21,603 nucleotides of DNA from the NCBI GenBank assembly GCA_012032575.1, contig JAAUSP010000058.1:1-21603 (forward strand), written 5' to 3'. Origin of the DNA: Anaerolineales bacterium (GTDB taxonomy: Bacteria > Chloroflexota > Anaerolineae > 4572-78 > J111). Shown here piece after piece: positions 20,430 through 21,603 of the stretch. A program made the translations under genes and the position numbers. The stretch's first letter is position 1. Each line of letters opens with the position of its first letter. Below the pieces are notes generated by a model. That model worked only from the letters and a program-made list of their open reading frames with translations. It was not told the DNA's origin and searched no databases.

Positions 20430-21603
20430 ATGATTGACTCACAACTGACCCAAAAACTACACCAGGAGGTGGAACAGCGGCGCGAGACGATTATCGGGTT
20501 CTTGCGCGATATTTGCGCCATCCCCAGCATGGACAGCCAGATTGGTCCGGTGGGCGAGCGTGTGGCCGCAGAAATGCGCCAACTCGGTTTCGACGAAGTT
20601 CGCTTCGACAAGATGGGCAACATTTTTGGCCGGGTGGGACACGGCCCCACCGTAATTGTCTACGACAGCCACATTGATACTGTCGGCGTCGGCGACCCGG
20701 CGGCCTGGCAGTGGGACCCGTTCCAGGGCAAAATTGAAGACGGGATTTTCTACGCTCGCGGCGCTTGCGACGAAAAAGGCTCGACGCCGGGCATGATTTA
20801 CGGCATCGCCCTGGCCCGCGATTTGGGCCTGTTCTCGCCCGACGAATACACCCTGTACTACTTCGGCAACATGGAAGAGTGGTGCGACGGCATCGCCCCT
20901 CACAGCTTTGTCGAGGCCGACCCCCAAGTGCGGCCCGATTTCGTGGTCATCGGCGAGCCGACCAAAATGCAGGTCTATCGCGGTCACAAAGGCCGACTGG
21001 AGATGAAAATCACCGCCAAAGGCAAAAGCGCCCACGCCGCCTCCAACCACCTGGGCGATAACGCCGTCTACAAAATGCTGCCGATCATCGAAGCCATCAG
21101 CAAGCTGGAACCTGAATTGGGCGACCACGAATTTCTGGGGCACGGCAAAATCACCGTCAGCGATATGAAGGTCAGCACCCCCTCGATCAACGCCGTGCCC
21201 GACGAATGCACCATCTTCATTGACCGGCGCATGACCTTCGGCGAGAGCAAAGAGGCGGTCAAAGCCCAGTTGGAAGCCCTCATTCCCGCCGACCAGAAAG
21301 ACAAAATCCAGCTGGAAGAGCTGTTCTACGACGAACCTAGCTACACCGGCTTCGTTTTCCCGGTAGACAAATACTTCCCGGCCTGGGCCTATGAAGAAAC
21401 CCATCCGCTGGTGGTGGCCGGGCAGAAAACCCGCCAGGCCATCGGCCTGCCCGAAACGCCCAGCAGCAAATGGAACTTCAGCACCAACGGCATCTACTGG
21501 GCCGGCAAAGCTGGCATTCCCTCCATCGGCTTCGGCCCGGCGACGAAGTCACCGCCCACACCACCGAAGACAGCGTCTCGCTGGAAGACGTGGTCAAAGC
21601 GAC
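20430..21603 (+). CDS. M20-family peptidase, YgeY-like hydrolase, partial and frameshifted
   Basis: Zinc-dependent amidohydrolase or peptidase of the M20/ArgE/DapE superfamily. The start ATG at 20430 follows AAAGGA. Metal and catalytic residues are visible: H81 and D83 in VYDSHIDTVGVGD, D114 in GACDEKGSTPG, the E149-E150 pair in GNMEEWCDGIAP and E176 in VIGEPTKM. The dimerisation domain runs from about residue 185 to 300. The DEKGSTPG and MEEWCDG context matches the YgeY branch, some members of which are linked to selenium-dependent purine catabolism, but no such genes are here, so the substrate is open. The frame breaks at 21539-21541, where GGG appears as GG; adding one base gives GFGPGDEVTAHTTEDSVSLE. 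The last part is outside the window. Confidence 0.9.
   Translation, partial: MIDSQLTQKLHQEVEQRRETIIGFLRDICAIPSMDSQIGPVGERVAAEMRQLGFDEVRFDKMGNIFGRVGHGPTVIVYDSHIDTVGVGDPAAWQWDPFQGKIEDGIFYARGACDEKGSTPGMIYGIALARDLGLFSPDEYTLYYFGNMEEWCDGIAPHSFVEADPQVRPDFVVIGEPTKMQVYRGHKGRLEMKITAKGKSAHAASNHLGDNAVYKMLPIIEAISKLEPELGDHEFLGHGKITVSDMKVSTPSINAVPDECTIFIDRRMTFGESKEAVKAQLEALIPADQKDKIQLEELFYDEPSYTGFVFPVDKYFPAWAYEETHPLVVAGQKTRQAIGLPETPSSKWNFSTNGIYWAGKAGIPSIGFGPATKSPPTPPKTASRWKTWSKR

Noticed and set aside
20457..21404. 315-codon minus-strand frame opposite the M20 peptidase
   Set aside because: It mirrors a protein with all catalytic residues of the M20 family and has no ribosome site of its own.
20430..21603. 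Selenium-dependent metabolism cluster
   Set aside because: Only the YgeY-like hydrolase resembles that pathway; no selenium or purine catabolism genes accompany it, so the function was left open.

Overview
The window reads as a chromosomal piece of a free-living bacterium, most likely a member of the Chloroflexota (Anaerolineae/Caldilineae-like). This is an inference from gene style: a tandem-domain class III cyclase, a geranylgeranyl-reductase-family flavoprotein, a YfhO-like multi-span membrane protein, a stand-alone corrinoid protein and moderately GC-rich core genes. No rRNA or tRNA is visible, so the placement is not firm.

Layout. 1-6449 (all minus): class III cyclase (cut by the window edge), geranylgeranyl reductase family oxidoreductase, class II fumarase, PIG-L deacetylase, a 7Fe-type ferredoxin with a Rieske protein upstream (one operon), and Mn-type superoxide dismutase. 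6640-9036 (plus): a promoter and leader hairpin feed a small zinc-ribbon protein and a PncC/CinA-like + nucleotidyltransferase fusion, followed by a corrinoid methyltransferase subunit. 9074-14448 is a visibly AT-richer accessory island: a GIY-YIG protein, an antitoxin/PIN-toxin pair, a complete ISKra4-like insertion sequence abutting the toxin stop codon, a gene remnant, and a translationally coupled pair made of an HELGH metallopeptidase and a His-rich partner. 14716-16504 (minus): lspA, a small conserved-looking ORF and an RluD-type pseudouridine synthase. 16763-19138 (plus): YfhO-like membrane protein. 19551-21603 (plus): a GntR/HutC regulator with its own promoter and operator-like site, then a YgeY-like M20 peptidase that runs off the window.

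Two genome-wide signals stand out. First, six genes (cyclase, GGR, ferredoxin, PncC/nucleotidyltransferase, lspA, M20) carry eight small indels, nearly all in short homopolymers, on either side of which the protein reads perfectly in another frame. This looks like sequence or assembly error rather than gene decay, and the reconstructed lengths fit the families. Second, many gene junctions hold hairpins whose arms are tandem copies of a short word, usually 7 bases, with a different word at most loci (CGTGATG, CGTCTTG, CGTGTTG, GTAGTAA and so on). Two of these sit in 5' leaders between a good promoter and the start codon, two lie inside operons, and one lies between divergent promoters. This family and the metallopeptidase/His-rich pair are the best candidates for undescribed biology here.
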